From Brevibacillus humidisoli (GTDB lineage Bacteria; Bacillota; Bacilli; Brevibacillales; Brevibacillaceae): a stretch of 64,000 bases of DNA. The stretch lies in the NCBI RefSeq assembly GCF_020923435.1, contig NZ_CP087263.1, positions 744,001 to 808,000 on the forward strand, in the 5' to 3' direction. This document shows, piece after piece, positions 7,104 to 16,621 of the stretch. A model generated the notes under the pieces. It had not been told where the DNA came from. It did no database searches and saw only the letters and a list, made by a program, of their open reading frames with translations. The number at the start of each line of letters is the position of its first letter. The stretch's first letter is position 1. A program made the translations under genes and the position numbers.

Positions 7104-10100
7104 CTACTCCAGCTCAAGGAGGAGGTCACCGGCTTCAATGGTATCGCCTGCTTTTACGTGAACTGCCTTTACCGTAGCATCGACTGGAGCCTGAAGCGTG
7201 GTTTCCATCTTCATCGCTTCGCTGACGAGAAGATGCTCCCCTTTTCGTACCTTGTCACCCGCTTCGACCAGCACCTTCAATACTTTCCCTGGCATCGAGG
7301 CACCGACGTGGCTGGGGTTTTTCGAGTCCGCTCTGGCCCGCTGTTGTTCCGTGACTTGAGCAGCATGATCCCGCACCTTGATCTCTCGTGGCTGACCGTT
7401 TAACTCAAAGTAGACGATCCGGCGTCCGTCCGGCTGCAGATCACCGACGGCGACCAGCTTGATAATCAGTGTTTTCCCTCGTTCGATGCTGACAGACGTC
7501 TCCTCACCCGGCCGCAGCCCGTAGAAGAAGGTAGAGGTATCAAGGAACGAGAGATCTCCGTACTCCTTCAAACTTTGATCGTACTGGAGGAAGACCGGCG
7601 GGTACATGATGTAGGACAGGACATCCAACTCACTCGGTTCACGTCCGATCTTTTCTTCCAGTTCTTGTTTTAGTTTGGCGAAGTCGACAGGGGCGAGCAG
7701 TTCGCCGGGCCGCGCCGTAAACGATTCACGACTTTTCAGCACCAATTCCTGCAGTCGTTTCGGGAAACCCCCCGGAGGCTGTCCGAGATACCCCTGGAAG
7801 AACTGCACTACGGAATCGGGGAAATCGAGTCGTGCTCCCTTTTCATACAGGTTTTCTTCCGTGAGGTTGTTTTGCACCATGAACAGAGCCATGTCACCGA
7901 CCACTTTGGAGGAGGGTGTCACTTTAACGATGTCGCCAAACAATCGATTCACTGCCGCATACATCGCCTTGATCTCGTCCCAGCGTCCTCCCAAACCGAC
8001 AGCTTTGGCCTGCTGTTCCAGATTGGAGTACTGACCACCCGGCATCTCATGAACGTAAACCTCTGCGTTGCTTGCCTTCATACCGCTTTCAAAACCTTGA
8101 TACAGCGGTCGAATATCCTCCCAGTAATCGGACAAGCGGTTATATGCCTCAAGCGAGAGGCCAGTATCGCGCTCAGTCCGCTCCAGCGAGGCGATCAAGG
8201 CATTGATGCTCGGCTGTGAGGTGAGTCCGGAGAGTGAGCTGACGCAGGCATCCACAATATCGACTCCTGCTTCAATGGCCTTGAGCAGCATCGCACCGCC
8301 GTTTCCGGAGGTATCGTGGGTGTGCAGGTGAATCGGGAGGGCTACCTCCTGTTTGAGGGCCCGAATCAGCTCATAAGCCGCATACGGTTTCAGCAATCCG
8401 GCCATATCTTTGATCGCCAGAATATGGGCACCCGCCCGTTCCAACTCTTTGGCCAGATCGACGTAGTACTTCAGGTTGTACTTGGTTTTGGTCGGATCGA
8501 GTATATCGCCGGTATAACAGATCGCCGCTTCCGCCACTTTCCCTGATTCACGTACCGCGTCAATCGCCACCTGCATATTGGGCAGCCAGTTCAAGCTGTC
8601 AAATATCCGAAACACATCGATGCCTCGTGCGGCCGATTCCTTGACAAAGGCCTGGATCACGTTGTCCGGGTAGTTGGTGTAGCCGACCGCATTTGCGCCG
8701 CGCAGCAACATCTGAAACAACACGTTGGGGATCTTTTCCCGCAGCAGCTGGAGCCTGTCCCAAGGCGATTCCTTTAGAAAACGCATCGCCGTGTCAAACG
8801 TGGCACCGCCCCACATCTCCAGCGAAAAGACGTCGTGCGCCAGTTTGCCGGTGGCTTCGGCGATTGCTACCAGGTCGTAGGTTCGCACGCGTGTAGCGAA
8901 CAGCGACTGGTGGGCATCGCGAAAGGTGGTGTCGGTCAGCAGCACCTTTTGCTGGGACTGAATCCATTTGACCAGCCCGTCTGCCCCTTCCCGATCGAGG
9001 ATCTGCTTGGTTCCGTCCGGATACGGCTGAGAGAACGGTGTTTTGGGAATCCGCGGATAGCCGACGCGCGGTTTTTTCTCCCCCTTGGGCAGGTCCGGAT
9101 AGCCATTGACGATCGTGTTGCCGATGTAGTTGAGCAGCTTGGTGCCGCGGTCCTGTGTGCCAGGGAACACGAACAGCTCCGGTTTGCTGTCGATAAAGGA
9201 CGTGTTGTATTGACCGCTGAGGAAGTCCGGGTGTGTGACCACGTTTTCCAGGAAAGGAAGATTGGTCTTCACCCCGCGGATACGGAACTCCCGCAGTGTC
9301 CGCAGCATTTTCCGGGCAGCCTGCTCAAACGTATCGGCGTACGTGGAGATTTTGACCAACAGCGAGTCGTAATGTGGTGTGATGATCGCGCCAGGATAGC
9401 CGTTCCCTCCGTCCAGCCTGACGCCGAATCCACCTCCCGAGCGCCAAGCCAGCAGACGTCCTGCATCTGGGATAAATCCGTTTTCCGGATCTTCCGTGGT
9501 GACCCGGCACTGGATGGCATACCCGTTCATCTCAATCTCTTCCTGCGAGCGGATGCCGATCTCTGGATCAGAGAGTGTATATCCTTCCGCAATCCGGATT
9601 TGCGCCTGGACGATATCAATCCCGGTAATCAGTTCGGTAATCGTATGCTCTACTTGAATCCGCGGATTGACTTCGATGAAGTAAAATTTGTTGTCCGGGG
9701 TAAGCAGGAACTCGACTGTACCAGCGTTGGTGTATCCCGCTTCTTTCATCAGTTTCAGCGCTGCCTGGCAGATCTCTTCCCGCAGTTCGTCTGACAGAGA
9801 CAGACTTGGGGCCACTTCCACCACTTTCTGATGGCGCCGCTGGATGGAGCAGTCCCGCTCGTAGAGGTGGACGATGTTGCCGTGCTGATCCCCCAGGATT
9901 TGCACCTCAATATGTTTTGGCTCCTCCAGATAACGTTCCACGTAGACGGCTGCGTTGCCAAAGGAGGAGCGAGCCTCCGAACGGGCCCGGTCCAATGCCT
10001 CCTGCAGCTCGTCCTGATTGCGGACGATGCGCATACCGCGGCCACCGCCGCCTGAAACACCCTTGATAATCACCGGATAGCCGTGCTCTTTGGTGAACAG

Positions 10101-10550
10101 GAGCGCTTCCTGCAGGGTCTCGATCGGTTCCGGTGTCCCTGGGATTACCGGGATGCCGGCCTTGATCGCCATGTTGCGAGCCTGCACCTTGTCGCCGAAC
10201 ATCTCGATCAGTTGAGGCGATGGCCCGATAAAGGCGATGCCTTCTTCCTGACAGCGTCGAGCAAACACTTCATTTTCAGCAAGAAAGCCGTAGCCGGGAT
10301 GGATCGCGTCAATGTCGTTCCGCTTGGCAATCTCGATGATGCTCTCAATATCGAGATAAGCTTCGATCGGTCCCTTGCCCGCGCCGACCAGATACGATTC
10401 ATCCGCTTTGAAGCGATGGATCGACACATTGTCCTGCTCGGAGTAGATCGCGACCGTGCGGATGCCCAGCTCGGTTGCCGCCCGAAAGATTCGTATCGCG
10501 ATTTCACCACGGTTGGCCACTAACAATCGATTGATTTTTCTCTGTTTCAT
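7104..10550 (-). CDS. pyc: Pyruvate carboxylase
   Basis: 1148 residues, normal family length. Order: biotin carboxylase (LLVANRGEIAIRIFRAATELG at the start, ATP-grasp loop KGVSGGGGRGMR), carboxyltransferase (LLTDTTFRDAHQSLFATRVRT), PYC_OADA domain, and biotinyl carrier domain with VSEAMKMET (biotinyl Lys about 1114). It fixes bicarbonate onto pyruvate to refill oxaloacetate in the cytoplasm. The start chosen (ATG at 10550, MKQRKINRLL) follows GGGGGAAACC; an upstream in-frame extension to 10586 lacks a ribosome site. It is transcribed divergently from amj. Confidence 0.97.
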   Translation of the reverse strand: MKQRKINRLLVANRGEIAIRIFRAATELGIRTVAIYSEQDNVSIHRFKADESYLVGAGKGPIEAYLDIESIIEIAKRNDIDAIHPGYGFLAENEVFARRCQEEGIAFIGPSPQLIEMFGDKVQARNMAIKAGIPVIPGTPEPIETLQEALLFTKEHGYPVIIKGVSGGGGRGMRIVRNQDELQEALDRARSEARSSFGNAAVYVERYLEEPKHIEVQILGDQHGNIVHLYERDCSIQRRHQKVVEVAPSLSLSDELREEICQAALKLMKEAGYTNAGTVEFLLTPDNKFYFIEVNPRIQVEHTITELITGIDIVQAQIRIAEGYTLSDPEIGIRSQEEIEMNGYAIQCRVTTEDPENGFIPDAGRLLAWRSGGGFGVRLDGGNGYPGAIITPHYDSLLVKISTYADTFEQAARKMLRTLREFRIRGVKTNLPFLENVVTHPDFLSGQYNTSFIDSKPELFVFPGTQDRGTKLLNYIGNTIVNGYPDLPKGEKKPRVGYPRIPKTPFSQPYPDGTKQILDREGADGLVKWIQSQQKVLLTDTTFRDAHQSLFATRVRTYDLVAIAEATGKLAHDVFSLEMWGGATFDTAMRFLKESPWDRLQLLREKIPNVLFQMLLRGANAVGYTNYPDNVIQAFVKESAARGIDVFRIFDSLNWLPNMQVAIDAVRESGKVAEAAICYTGDILDPTKTKYNLKYYVDLAKELERAGAHILAIKDMAGLLKPYAAYELIRALKQEVALPIHLHTHDTSGNGGAMLLKAIEAGVDIVDACVSSLSGLTSQPSINALIASLERTERDTGLSLEAYNRLSDYWEDIRPLYQGFESGMKASNAEVYVHEMPGGQYSNLEQQAKAVGLGGRWDEIKAMYAAVNRLFGDIVKVTPSSKVVGDMALFMVQNNLTEENLYEKGARLDFPDSVVQFFQGYLGQPPGGFPKRLQELVLKSRESFTARPGELLAPVDFAKLKQELEEKIGREPSELDVLSYIMYPPVFLQYDQSLKEYGDLSFLDTSTFFYGLRPGEETSVSIERGKTLIIKLVAVGDLQPDGRRIVYFELNGQPREIKVRDHAAQVTEQQRARADSKNPSHVGASMPGKVLKVLVEAGDKVRKGEHLLVSEAMKMETTLQAPVDATVKAVHVKAGDTIEAGDLLLELE

Positions 10551-10770
10551 GGTTTCCCCCCTATCTCGTGATTCCTCAAGTTTCACAAAGTTGCCATAGT
10601 TTTAATATACAAAACTTTTGCTGTATTTACATCCGTTTTTCCCAGGAAAATTGATTTTTCCGCTCGATAAAGGGGGAATTACCTGTTCTTAGGACTCCAT
10701 GTTGATCCAGGACCAAAGTGGGCAAAACTGGTATGATGGAGAAAACAAAATCAGAGGAGAGCACTTCCAC

Positions 10771-11589
10771 ATGAAACTGGGCTTCATCATGCTGGTTACG
10801 ATGGTGATCAGCTCGATAGAGACGGTCTCGTACGCAGCCCGTCTCTCAGGGGCGAGAACGCGGCGAGTCGGGGCCTCCGCTTCCTTGTTTAACATCCTCG
10901 TCGTTTTTTCCCGTTTTGCGGTGATGACCCAGATGGTCTTTCTCGGTTCCATGCTGGACAACGCGATCCGTACCGGGAGCATCGAATCGCTCTTATCCGA
11001 TTTCCGCCTGGTGCTGCTGGCGATGAGCGGAGGGATTATCATCGGTCTGCTGCTGATCCCTTCCATGGCCCGTATCTTGGCGATTGGCACGGTCAAGCTG
11101 GATCGCCATGGAAGCATACCCAAAATCGTTTTGAGCGAAGGACTGTTCCGAACGTTGGGCAAACTGCCCTCCCAGTTTTGGCTCCCATCGTTTCGCGCCA
11201 ACTGGCAGGAGATCCGGAAGTCGCAGCTTACCTATTGGTTTCTCGCCTTGAACGCAGCCATCTTTTCTTTTTACGCGATTGGCAACCTGTCTGCCCTGTA
11301 CGCGGGCGCTCTTGTTCCCGAGTACCGTTCGGTTGCGATCAATACGGCATCGATTGTGAATGGTCTGGGTACGATTATCCTGGTCATTTTTGTCGATCCG
11401 GTTAGTGCCAAGCTGCTTGATGACGTGGTGCTGGAAAAACGACCGCTTCGCGATCTCAAGGCGGCTGTGTTCCAACTGGGAGTAGGGCGTTTGGTGGGCA
11501 CACTGATCGCCCAACTGCTTCTCTGGCCGTTTGGTCAGCTGTTGGCCTTATTCGTCTTGCTGTTTGAAGGGGGAGCCCATGCAGTCTGA
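10771..11589 (+). CDS. amj: Lipid II flippase Amj family protein
   Basis: 272 residues with six or more hydrophobic segments, matching the Amj (YdaH) family in length and in the opening MKLGFIMLVTMVISSIETVSYAARLSG. Amj is the alternate lipid II flippase of B. subtilis, able to replace MurJ. It acts in the membrane during peptidoglycan synthesis and is under sigma-M control there; I could not find an ECF-type promoter here. Start ATG 10771 follows AGAGGAGA. It is the divergent neighbour of pyc. Confidence 0.85.
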   Translation: MKLGFIMLVTMVISSIETVSYAARLSGARTRRVGASASLFNILVVFSRFAVMTQMVFLGSMLDNAIRTGSIESLLSDFRLVLLAMSGGIIIGLLLIPSMARILAIGTVKLDRHGSIPKIVLSEGLFRTLGKLPSQFWLPSFRANWQEIRKSQLTYWFLALNAAIFSFYAIGNLSALYAGALVPEYRSVAINTASIVNGLGTIILVIFVDPVSAKLLDDVVLEKRPLRDLKAAVFQLGVGRLVGTLIAQLLLWPFGQLLALFVLLFEGGAHAV

Positions 11590-11643
11590 ATACATCCCGT
11601 TCTCTTTGCCCACAATGGGTAAAAAAAGAACGGAGGGAGTGCG

Positions 11644-12201
11644 ATGGAACTCTGCAAACTGGAGCCTGTCGATGTGTGGCGGTTGTTGATCCCAGAGCGC
11701 ATGCAGCTGTTTGAGGACGATATGCCCGGCGACGAACTGATATTCCGTTATCGGGACAGTGTCTACTTTGTCCATGATGACGGGGCTGTTATCGCGCTGC
11801 CAGCGCCTGCTCACCTGGAACAGTTGTCGCTCGGCGGTTTTCTGGAACATGTGATGACGGCAGAAGAGACGGTTGACTTCGACGAGCAAGGCATGTTTGA
11901 CATCGGCACTATCTTGCGGCGAATCGGGTTTGTCGTCTCCTGCACCGGGCGGCGGGACCAGGGGGATTACCAGGTGGAAATCGTGGATGCGCTCGTAGTC
12001 GGCCAGACGATCGCCAGCTATTATCTGACCGGGGTTACGTTTACGTTTGCCCTGTATCACGGGCTGCTATGCTGCTCCCACCTCAATGAACTGGCTGAGG
12101 AGAATGGTGAATTCGAAGTGAAGCGGATCATCAGGTGTCATTTTCCCCATTCCGATAGTGAAAAGCAGCAAAAGATGGTGTATGATGATACGTGTACATA
12201 A
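11644..12201 (+). CDS. Conserved-looking protein of unknown function
   Basis: 185 residues behind ACGGAGGGAG. Acidic, mixed alpha/beta composition, with no signal peptide or membrane segment and no motif I recognise. A run of alternating hydrophobic residues ([19 protein letters not shown]) lies near 125-145, and the C-terminus is His/Asp-rich. It lies between amj and tpx on the same strand, without an obvious terminator before it. Confidence 0.65.
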   Translation: MELCKLEPVDVWRLLIPERMQLFEDDMPGDELIFRYRDSVYFVHDDGAVIALPAPAHLEQLSLGGFLEHVMTAEETVDFDEQGMFDIGTILRRIGFVVSCTGRRDQGDYQVEIVDALVVGQTIASYYLTGVTFTFALYHGLLCCSHLNELAEENGEFEVKRIIRCHFPHSDSEKQQKMVYDDTCT

Positions 12202-12232
12202 TTTTTCTGATAGGAAAGAAGGAGGGAATCCC

Positions 12233-12751
12233 ATGACTGTTGCAGTTGAGCGTCAAGGTGCGTTTCAGTTTAAAGGCCCTGTTACCCTGCTTGGACCTGA
12301 ATTGAAGGTAGGTGATCAAGCGCCTGACTTTACCGTACTAGCCAACGATTTGTCCCCGGTGACACTGACCGATTCGAAAGGTACGGTGCGGGTGATTTCC
12401 GTTGTCCCTTCCCTCGATACAGGAGTTTGCGATGCGCAAACCCGTCGCTTCAATGAGGAAGCGGCACAACTGGATGGAGTGAAGGTACTGACCATCTCCG
12501 TTGACCTGCCGTTTGCCCAGTCCCGCTGGTGCGGCGCTGCCGGTATTGAGAACGTGCAGACGTTGTCTGACTACCGCGATCTGTCCTTCGGCCTGGCCTA
12601 CGGCGTGGTGATCAAAGAACACAGGCTGCTCAGCCGTGCGGTGTTTGTCGTAGATGCCAACGACAAAGTCGTCTATGCCGAATATGTTCCGGCTGCAGGA
12701 GAACATCCGAACTACGAAGCGGCGATCGAAGCAGCGAAGGCGGCAAAGTAG
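12233..12751 (+). CDS. tpx: Thiol peroxidase (Tpx-type peroxiredoxin)
   Basis: 172 residues. Peroxidatic Cys66 lies in [12 protein letters not shown] with Thr63, and resolving Cys100 in SRWCGAAG, the atypical 2-Cys pattern of Tpx. It reduces hydrogen peroxide and alkyl peroxides in the cytoplasm using thioredoxin. Start ATG 12233 follows AAGGAGGG. A strong terminator follows, so the gene is probably monocistronic. Confidence 0.96.
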   Translation: MTVAVERQGAFQFKGPVTLLGPELKVGDQAPDFTVLANDLSPVTLTDSKGTVRVISVVPSLDTGVCDAQTRRFNEEAAQLDGVKVLTISVDLPFAQSRWCGAAGIENVQTLSDYRDLSFGLAYGVVIKEHRLLSRAVFVVDANDKVVYAEYVPAAGEHPNYEAAIEAAKAAK

Positions 12752-12781
12752 GCAAAGTAATAGATGACCGGAACAACAGTG

Positions 12782-12812
12782 GCCCATCCCCATGGGGGTG
12801 GGCTTTCTTTTG
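12782..12812 (+). terminator. Terminator after tpx
   Basis: GCCCATCCCC / GGGGGTGGGC stem followed by TTTCTTTT. Confidence 0.85.
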
Positions 12813-12921
12813 CTCTCGGAAGGGCAGGTTGGCAGCTTTCTCTCATGAAAACTGATCGAGCGGCGGGTAGCGGGATTCCATGGTATCGCCACGTTGCACG
12901 ATCAACCAGAGGAGACGAGGA

Positions 12922-13824
12922 ATGAGCGAACGACTGCTTCATTTTCAGGTTGCAGAGGATGAACAAGGCCGGACTGTGCGCGATCTGTTGCAGAGCACGT
13001 ACGGAGTGTCGCGAAGGCTGCTCAACCGGGCCAAATACGATGGGGAGATTCTCATCAACGGAGAGCCGGTACGCGTAACCCGTATAGTTGAGGCAGGGGA
13101 CGTGGTGGAGGTGATCCTTCCTTCTGAACAGCCGGAGACGATCCAGCCGCAGCCGATGCCGCTTGCGATTCGCTATGAGGATCGTGATCTGCTGCTGATC
13201 GCCAAACCGGCCGGCATGGTGGTGCATCCGACCCGCACTCACCCGGATCGAACACTGGCCAATGCAGTGGTAGCCTATTGGCGGGAAAAAGGAGAGATGA
13301 GACGCTTCCGACCAGTCAATCGGCTGGATAAGGATACCTCCGGCTTGCTGATCATAGCGAAAAACCAGTGGGCACATGAGGGGTTTGCACGGATGCAGCG
13401 GGAGCGGACGTTGAGACGAACCTATCTGGCTGTCGTGCATGGATTGCTCAACCAGGAGACAGGAGAGATTGCAGCACCGATCGGTCTTCGGCCTGGGTCG
13501 ATCATCGAACGGGAAGTGCGCACCGACGGCCAGCCGGCGCTGACCCGATACCGTGTGCTCAGCCGCGGAGCGGAGATGTCCGTGGTGGAACTGCAGCTGC
13601 TCACGGGGAGGACGCACCAGATCCGTGTGCACATGCGCCATATCGGTCATCCGCTCGTCGGTGATGACTTGTACGGCGGGCAGCGCAGCTTGATTGGCCG
13701 CCAGGCACTGCATGCAGCGAGGCTGGCCTTTTCTCATCCCCGAACCGGGCAACTGCTCTGCTTTGAAGAGCCGCTGCCGGCTGACATGGCAGAGCTGGTG
13801 AAAAAATGTACGATGAATCGCTAG
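12922..13824 (+). CDS. RluA/RluD-family 23S rRNA or tRNA pseudouridine synthase
   Basis: 300 residues: an S4-like RNA-binding domain (about 15-70, with VSRRLLNRAKYDGEILINGE) and the catalytic domain with PVNRLDKDTSGLL (catalytic Asp136) and LLTGRTHQIRVHMRHIGHPLVGD. It isomerises uridine to pseudouridine in structured RNA. Several paralogues occur in Bacillales (YlyB, YhcT, YjbO), so the exact site modified cannot be assigned. Start ATG 12922 follows AGGAGACGAGG. Confidence 0.92.
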   Translation: MSERLLHFQVAEDEQGRTVRDLLQSTYGVSRRLLNRAKYDGEILINGEPVRVTRIVEAGDVVEVILPSEQPETIQPQPMPLAIRYEDRDLLLIAKPAGMVVHPTRTHPDRTLANAVVAYWREKGEMRRFRPVNRLDKDTSGLLIIAKNQWAHEGFARMQRERTLRRTYLAVVHGLLNQETGEIAAPIGLRPGSIIEREVRTDGQPALTRYRVLSRGAEMSVVELQLLTGRTHQIRVHMRHIGHPLVGDDLYGGQRSLIGRQALHAARLAFSHPRTGQLLCFEEPLPADMAELVKKCTMNR

Positions 13825-13881
13825 AAGGCATCTGGAAAAAAGAAAGCGTTTCCGTTAAGATAAAAAGGAGGAGGTCCGCAA

Positions 13882-14229
13882 ATGAATCCTGTTGATTCCC
13901 GTTATTCGTCCGATTCATATGTATTGGCGACGGGATTTGCCCAACTGCCCAAAGGAACACCGCTTTCCGAACAGCAAAAGGTATTCGCCTGTTCACTGGT
14001 GTTCGACCAGACGGACGACCGGGTAGTTGATGCCTCTTTTACCTTCTTGATGGATGTAACGGAAGAGTTTTTGATTGCCTTGGTGGTAGGACGCCGCTTG
14101 CCGGACGAATGGAAAGAACTGCAGCAGGCGGTGCGGGAACGCTTTCTCGTCCCTACCCAGGGAGCTATTCTGCAGGCGCTGCGGGCTGCCGTAGATCGCT
14201 ACGTGGAAACAAAGCAGCGCGCCAGATAG
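13882..14229 (+). CDS. DUF3870 domain protein
   Basis: 115 residues behind AAAGGAGGAGG. The blocks ATGFAQLPKGTPL...QQKVFACSLVFD...VVDASFTF and AILQALRAAVDRY match the small DUF3870 family of Firmicutes. In other genomes members lie near aromatic or organic-acid catabolism genes; here a fumarylacetoacetase-family gene follows. Function unknown. Confidence 0.75.
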   Translation: MNPVDSRYSSDSYVLATGFAQLPKGTPLSEQQKVFACSLVFDQTDDRVVDASFTFLMDVTEEFLIALVVGRRLPDEWKELQQAVRERFLVPTQGAILQALRAAVDRYVETKQRAR

Positions 14230-14265
14230 ACCTATCCGTGGTGGCAATGATGATAAGAAACCTAC

Positions 14266-14397
14266 TGGTTATCTACGGGGAGAGGATCCGTCGCAAGAAC
14301 CTTTCTCGTTGGAGTAGATAGGGCCCAGTTCAACGCTTTTCTGCTGGCATCAAGGGACGTATCCCGTGCGGGCAGACATTGGCGCGGAACTGGGTTT
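14266..14397 (+). other. Possible structured leader RNA ahead of FAH-family gene
   Basis: Between DUF3870 and the FAH gene, TATCTAC and GTAGATA can pair around an inner GAGAGG/CCTTTCTC stem (about 14269-14321). Further down CCCAGTTC (14328-14335) and GAACTGGG pair over a long loop before TTTTTC, like a terminator. I recognise no known riboswitch or T-box core. It may be an attenuator or simply the upstream gene's terminator. Confidence 0.35.
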
Positions 14398-14443
14398 TTC
14401 TTTCTGTGCCGGCATTGCTGCACATAGAAGGAGGGATTGAACG

Positions 14444-15379
14444 GTGAAACTGGTCACTTACAAGTACAAAGAGAAAGCAGCCACTCCTTGGCGGGCTGGT
14501 CTGCTGGTTGAGAGAGGTGTTCTGGACATCGGCGAGCAGTTGTCCGGGGCGCCGGAGCATCTGCTCGGTTTGTTGGAGCAATGGCAGCGGTGGAGGGACC
14601 CGCTCCACCGCCTGGCCGGACAGCAAGGAGTGGAAGCTCTGCCGCTGGAGCAGCTCCTACTGGGGCCTCCACTACTTCGGCCGCGCAGCTTTCGCGATTT
14701 TTACGCATTTGAAGAGCATGTCAAGACAGCAAGAGGTCGTCGCGGTCTGGAGATGGTGCCCGAGTGGTACCACTTTCCGGTGTTTTACTTCTCCAACGCC
14801 GCCGCATTTGTCGGACCGGAGGCAGAGGTTGTTCGCCCCCGTGCCACCCGCTGGCTGGACTATGAGCTGGAGATCGCCTGCGTGATCGGCAAGGAGGGGG
14901 TCGACATCCCGGTGGACGAGGCGGATCGGCATATTGCCGGTTTTTGCGTGCTCAACGATTGGAGCGCCCGGGATCTGCAGCGGGAGGAAGTAAAGGTGGG
15001 GCTCGGTCCGGCGAAGGGAAAAGATTTTGCCACCTCGTTGGGACCGTATCTGGTCACACCGGATGAGTTGGAGGACAGGCGTGTCGACGGTGAACGGGGT
15101 GCACGCTACGACCTGACGATGACGGCCAAAGTAAATGGGAAAGAGTATTCACGAGGTAACTTTCGCGACATCTACTACACCTTTGCTGAAATGATCGCCC
15201 GTGCGTCTGCCGACTGCACGCTGTATCCGGGGGACGTGATCGGCTCCGGAACAGTTGGTACCGGCTGCATTTTGGAGCTTGGCGGCGACTACCCATGGCT
15301 GGAGCCGGGCGATGTGGTGGAGTTGGAAGTGGAGCGTCTCGGGGTTTTGCGCAATCGGATCGCGGAAAAAAGAGTCTAA
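14444..15379 (+). CDS. Fumarylacetoacetate hydrolase family protein
   Basis: 311 residues, GTG start 14444 behind AAGGAGGGA. The FAH fold is shown by RSFRDFYAFEEHV, the metal-binding LDYELEIACVIGKEG (acidic residues of the family site) and LNDWSARDLQ, then GPAKGKDFATSLGPYLVTPDEL and a GSGTVGTGC loop. It hydrolyses fumarylacetoacetate or a related beta-diketone, the last step of tyrosine/homogentisate breakdown. This fits the homogentisate dioxygenase gene 21 bases downstream. Confidence 0.9.
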   Translation: MKLVTYKYKEKAATPWRAGLLVERGVLDIGEQLSGAPEHLLGLLEQWQRWRDPLHRLAGQQGVEALPLEQLLLGPPLLRPRSFRDFYAFEEHVKTARGRRGLEMVPEWYHFPVFYFSNAAAFVGPEAEVVRPRATRWLDYELEIACVIGKEGVDIPVDEADRHIAGFCVLNDWSARDLQREEVKVGLGPAKGKDFATSLGPYLVTPDELEDRRVDGERGARYDLTMTAKVNGKEYSRGNFRDIYYTFAEMIARASADCTLYPGDVIGSGTVGTGCILELGGDYPWLEPGDVVELEVERLGVLRNRIAEKRV

Positions 15380-15400
15380 CGGGGAAGGGAGAGGGAGGAT

Positions 15401-16564
15401 ATGCCGTTTTATCATCGGCTGGGGAGCTTTCCCCACAAACGTCATACCACGTTTTACAAGCCGAATGGCGAGCTGTTTCGTGAGCAGTTGATGGGAACCA
15501 AGGGATTTTCCGGGATTCAGTCGATTTTGTACCACCACAATCCCCCGACACAAGTGAGGGAGGCCAAGCGCTATGCCGACCTCGACTTGCAGTTTGTGCC
15601 GAGAGAGGTGTTGAAGCACCGGCACTTTCTCAGTTTTGATCTGCCTCCCGGCGGTGACCCGATCAGCGGGCGGAGATATCTGCTGGGCAACCACGATCTC
15701 GTGATGGGTGTCTGCGTACCGACAGAGAAGATGGATTACTTCTACCGGAACGCGGAGGGAGATGAACTCCTGTTTGTACACGAAGGCGAGGGAGAGTTGC
15801 AGACGATTTTTGGTACCGTTCCTTATCGAAAAGGGGATTACCTGGTGATCCCGATCGGCACCACTTATCGGATTGAACCAACCAGCAAAAGCAGCCGATT
15901 TTTGGTGCTGGAATCACAAAACGAGATCGTTCCACCCAAGCGCTACCGCAATGAACATGGCCAACTTCTGGAGCACTCTCCGTTTTGCGAGCGGGATATC
16001 CGGCCGCCGGAGCGGCTCGTCACTTACGATGAAGCAGGAGAATTTGAAGTCCGGGTGAAGCAGAACAATACGCTGTACAGCTATACATTCGACTTCCATC
16101 CGTTTGATGTAGTAGGATGGGATGGGTATCTTTTTCCCTATGCGCTTAGCATTTACGACTTCGAACCGATTACCGGTCGGGTCCATCAACCCCCGCCGGT
16201 CCATCAGACGTTTGCCGGCCAAAACTTTGTCGTCTGTTCGTTCGTCCCGCGGCTCTACGACTACCATCCGCAGGCCATTCCCGCTCCCTACTATCACAGC
16301 AATGTAGAGAGTGACGAGGTGCTCTACTATGTGGACGGCAACTTTATGAGCCGCAAAGGGGTTCACGAAGGATCGATCACACTGCATCCGATGGGCATAC
16401 CGCATGGGCCTCATCCGGGCAAAGTGGAAGCCAGCATCGGTAAGAAGGAGACAAAGGAGCTGGCCGTGATGGTCGATACATTCCGCCCGCTCCAGGTCAC
16501 CCGCCAGGCGCTTGAAGTGGAGGATTCCAACTACATGTACAGCTGGCTTCCAGCGGAACAGTGA
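15401..16564 (+). CDS. hmgA: Homogentisate 1,2-dioxygenase
   Basis: 387 residues, within the range of Gram-positive HmgA proteins. Blocks LGSFPHKRHTTFYKPNG, GDELLFVHEGEGELQT, PFDVVGWDGYLFPYALSIYDFEPITGR and YHSNVESDEVLYYVDGNFMSR are typical; Glu and His in the last block and the following LHPMGIPHGPHPG supply iron ligands. It opens the ring of homogentisate to maleylacetoacetate. With the FAH-family gene it makes a short operon; no maleylacetoacetate isomerase or HPPD gene is in the window. Confidence 0.93.
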   Translation: MPFYHRLGSFPHKRHTTFYKPNGELFREQLMGTKGFSGIQSILYHHNPPTQVREAKRYADLDLQFVPREVLKHRHFLSFDLPPGGDPISGRRYLLGNHDLVMGVCVPTEKMDYFYRNAEGDELLFVHEGEGELQTIFGTVPYRKGDYLVIPIGTTYRIEPTSKSSRFLVLESQNEIVPPKRYRNEHGQLLEHSPFCERDIRPPERLVTYDEAGEFEVRVKQNNTLYSYTFDFHPFDVVGWDGYLFPYALSIYDFEPITGRVHQPPPVHQTFAGQNFVVCSFVPRLYDYHPQAIPAPYYHSNVESDEVLYYVDGNFMSRKGVHEGSITLHPMGIPHGPHPGKVEASIGKKETKELAVMVDTFRPLQVTRQALEVEDSNYMYSWLPAEQ

Positions 16565-16621
16565 GCGAGTCAGGGATGATTTGATGGCGGATCGCCAGTC
16601 TGGATCAAGGAGGAAAAAGAC

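Noticed and set aside
8835-9794. 319-codon plus-strand frame antisense to pyc
   Set aside because: It runs opposite the conserved biotin carboxylase region of pyc; the product is Arg/Cys/Phe-rich nonsense with no ribosome site.
12712-13752. 346-codon minus-strand frame antisense to the pseudouridine synthase gene
   Set aside because: Composition is His/Arg/Gln-biased, as expected of a shadow frame, and the opposite strand is a clear RluA-family gene.
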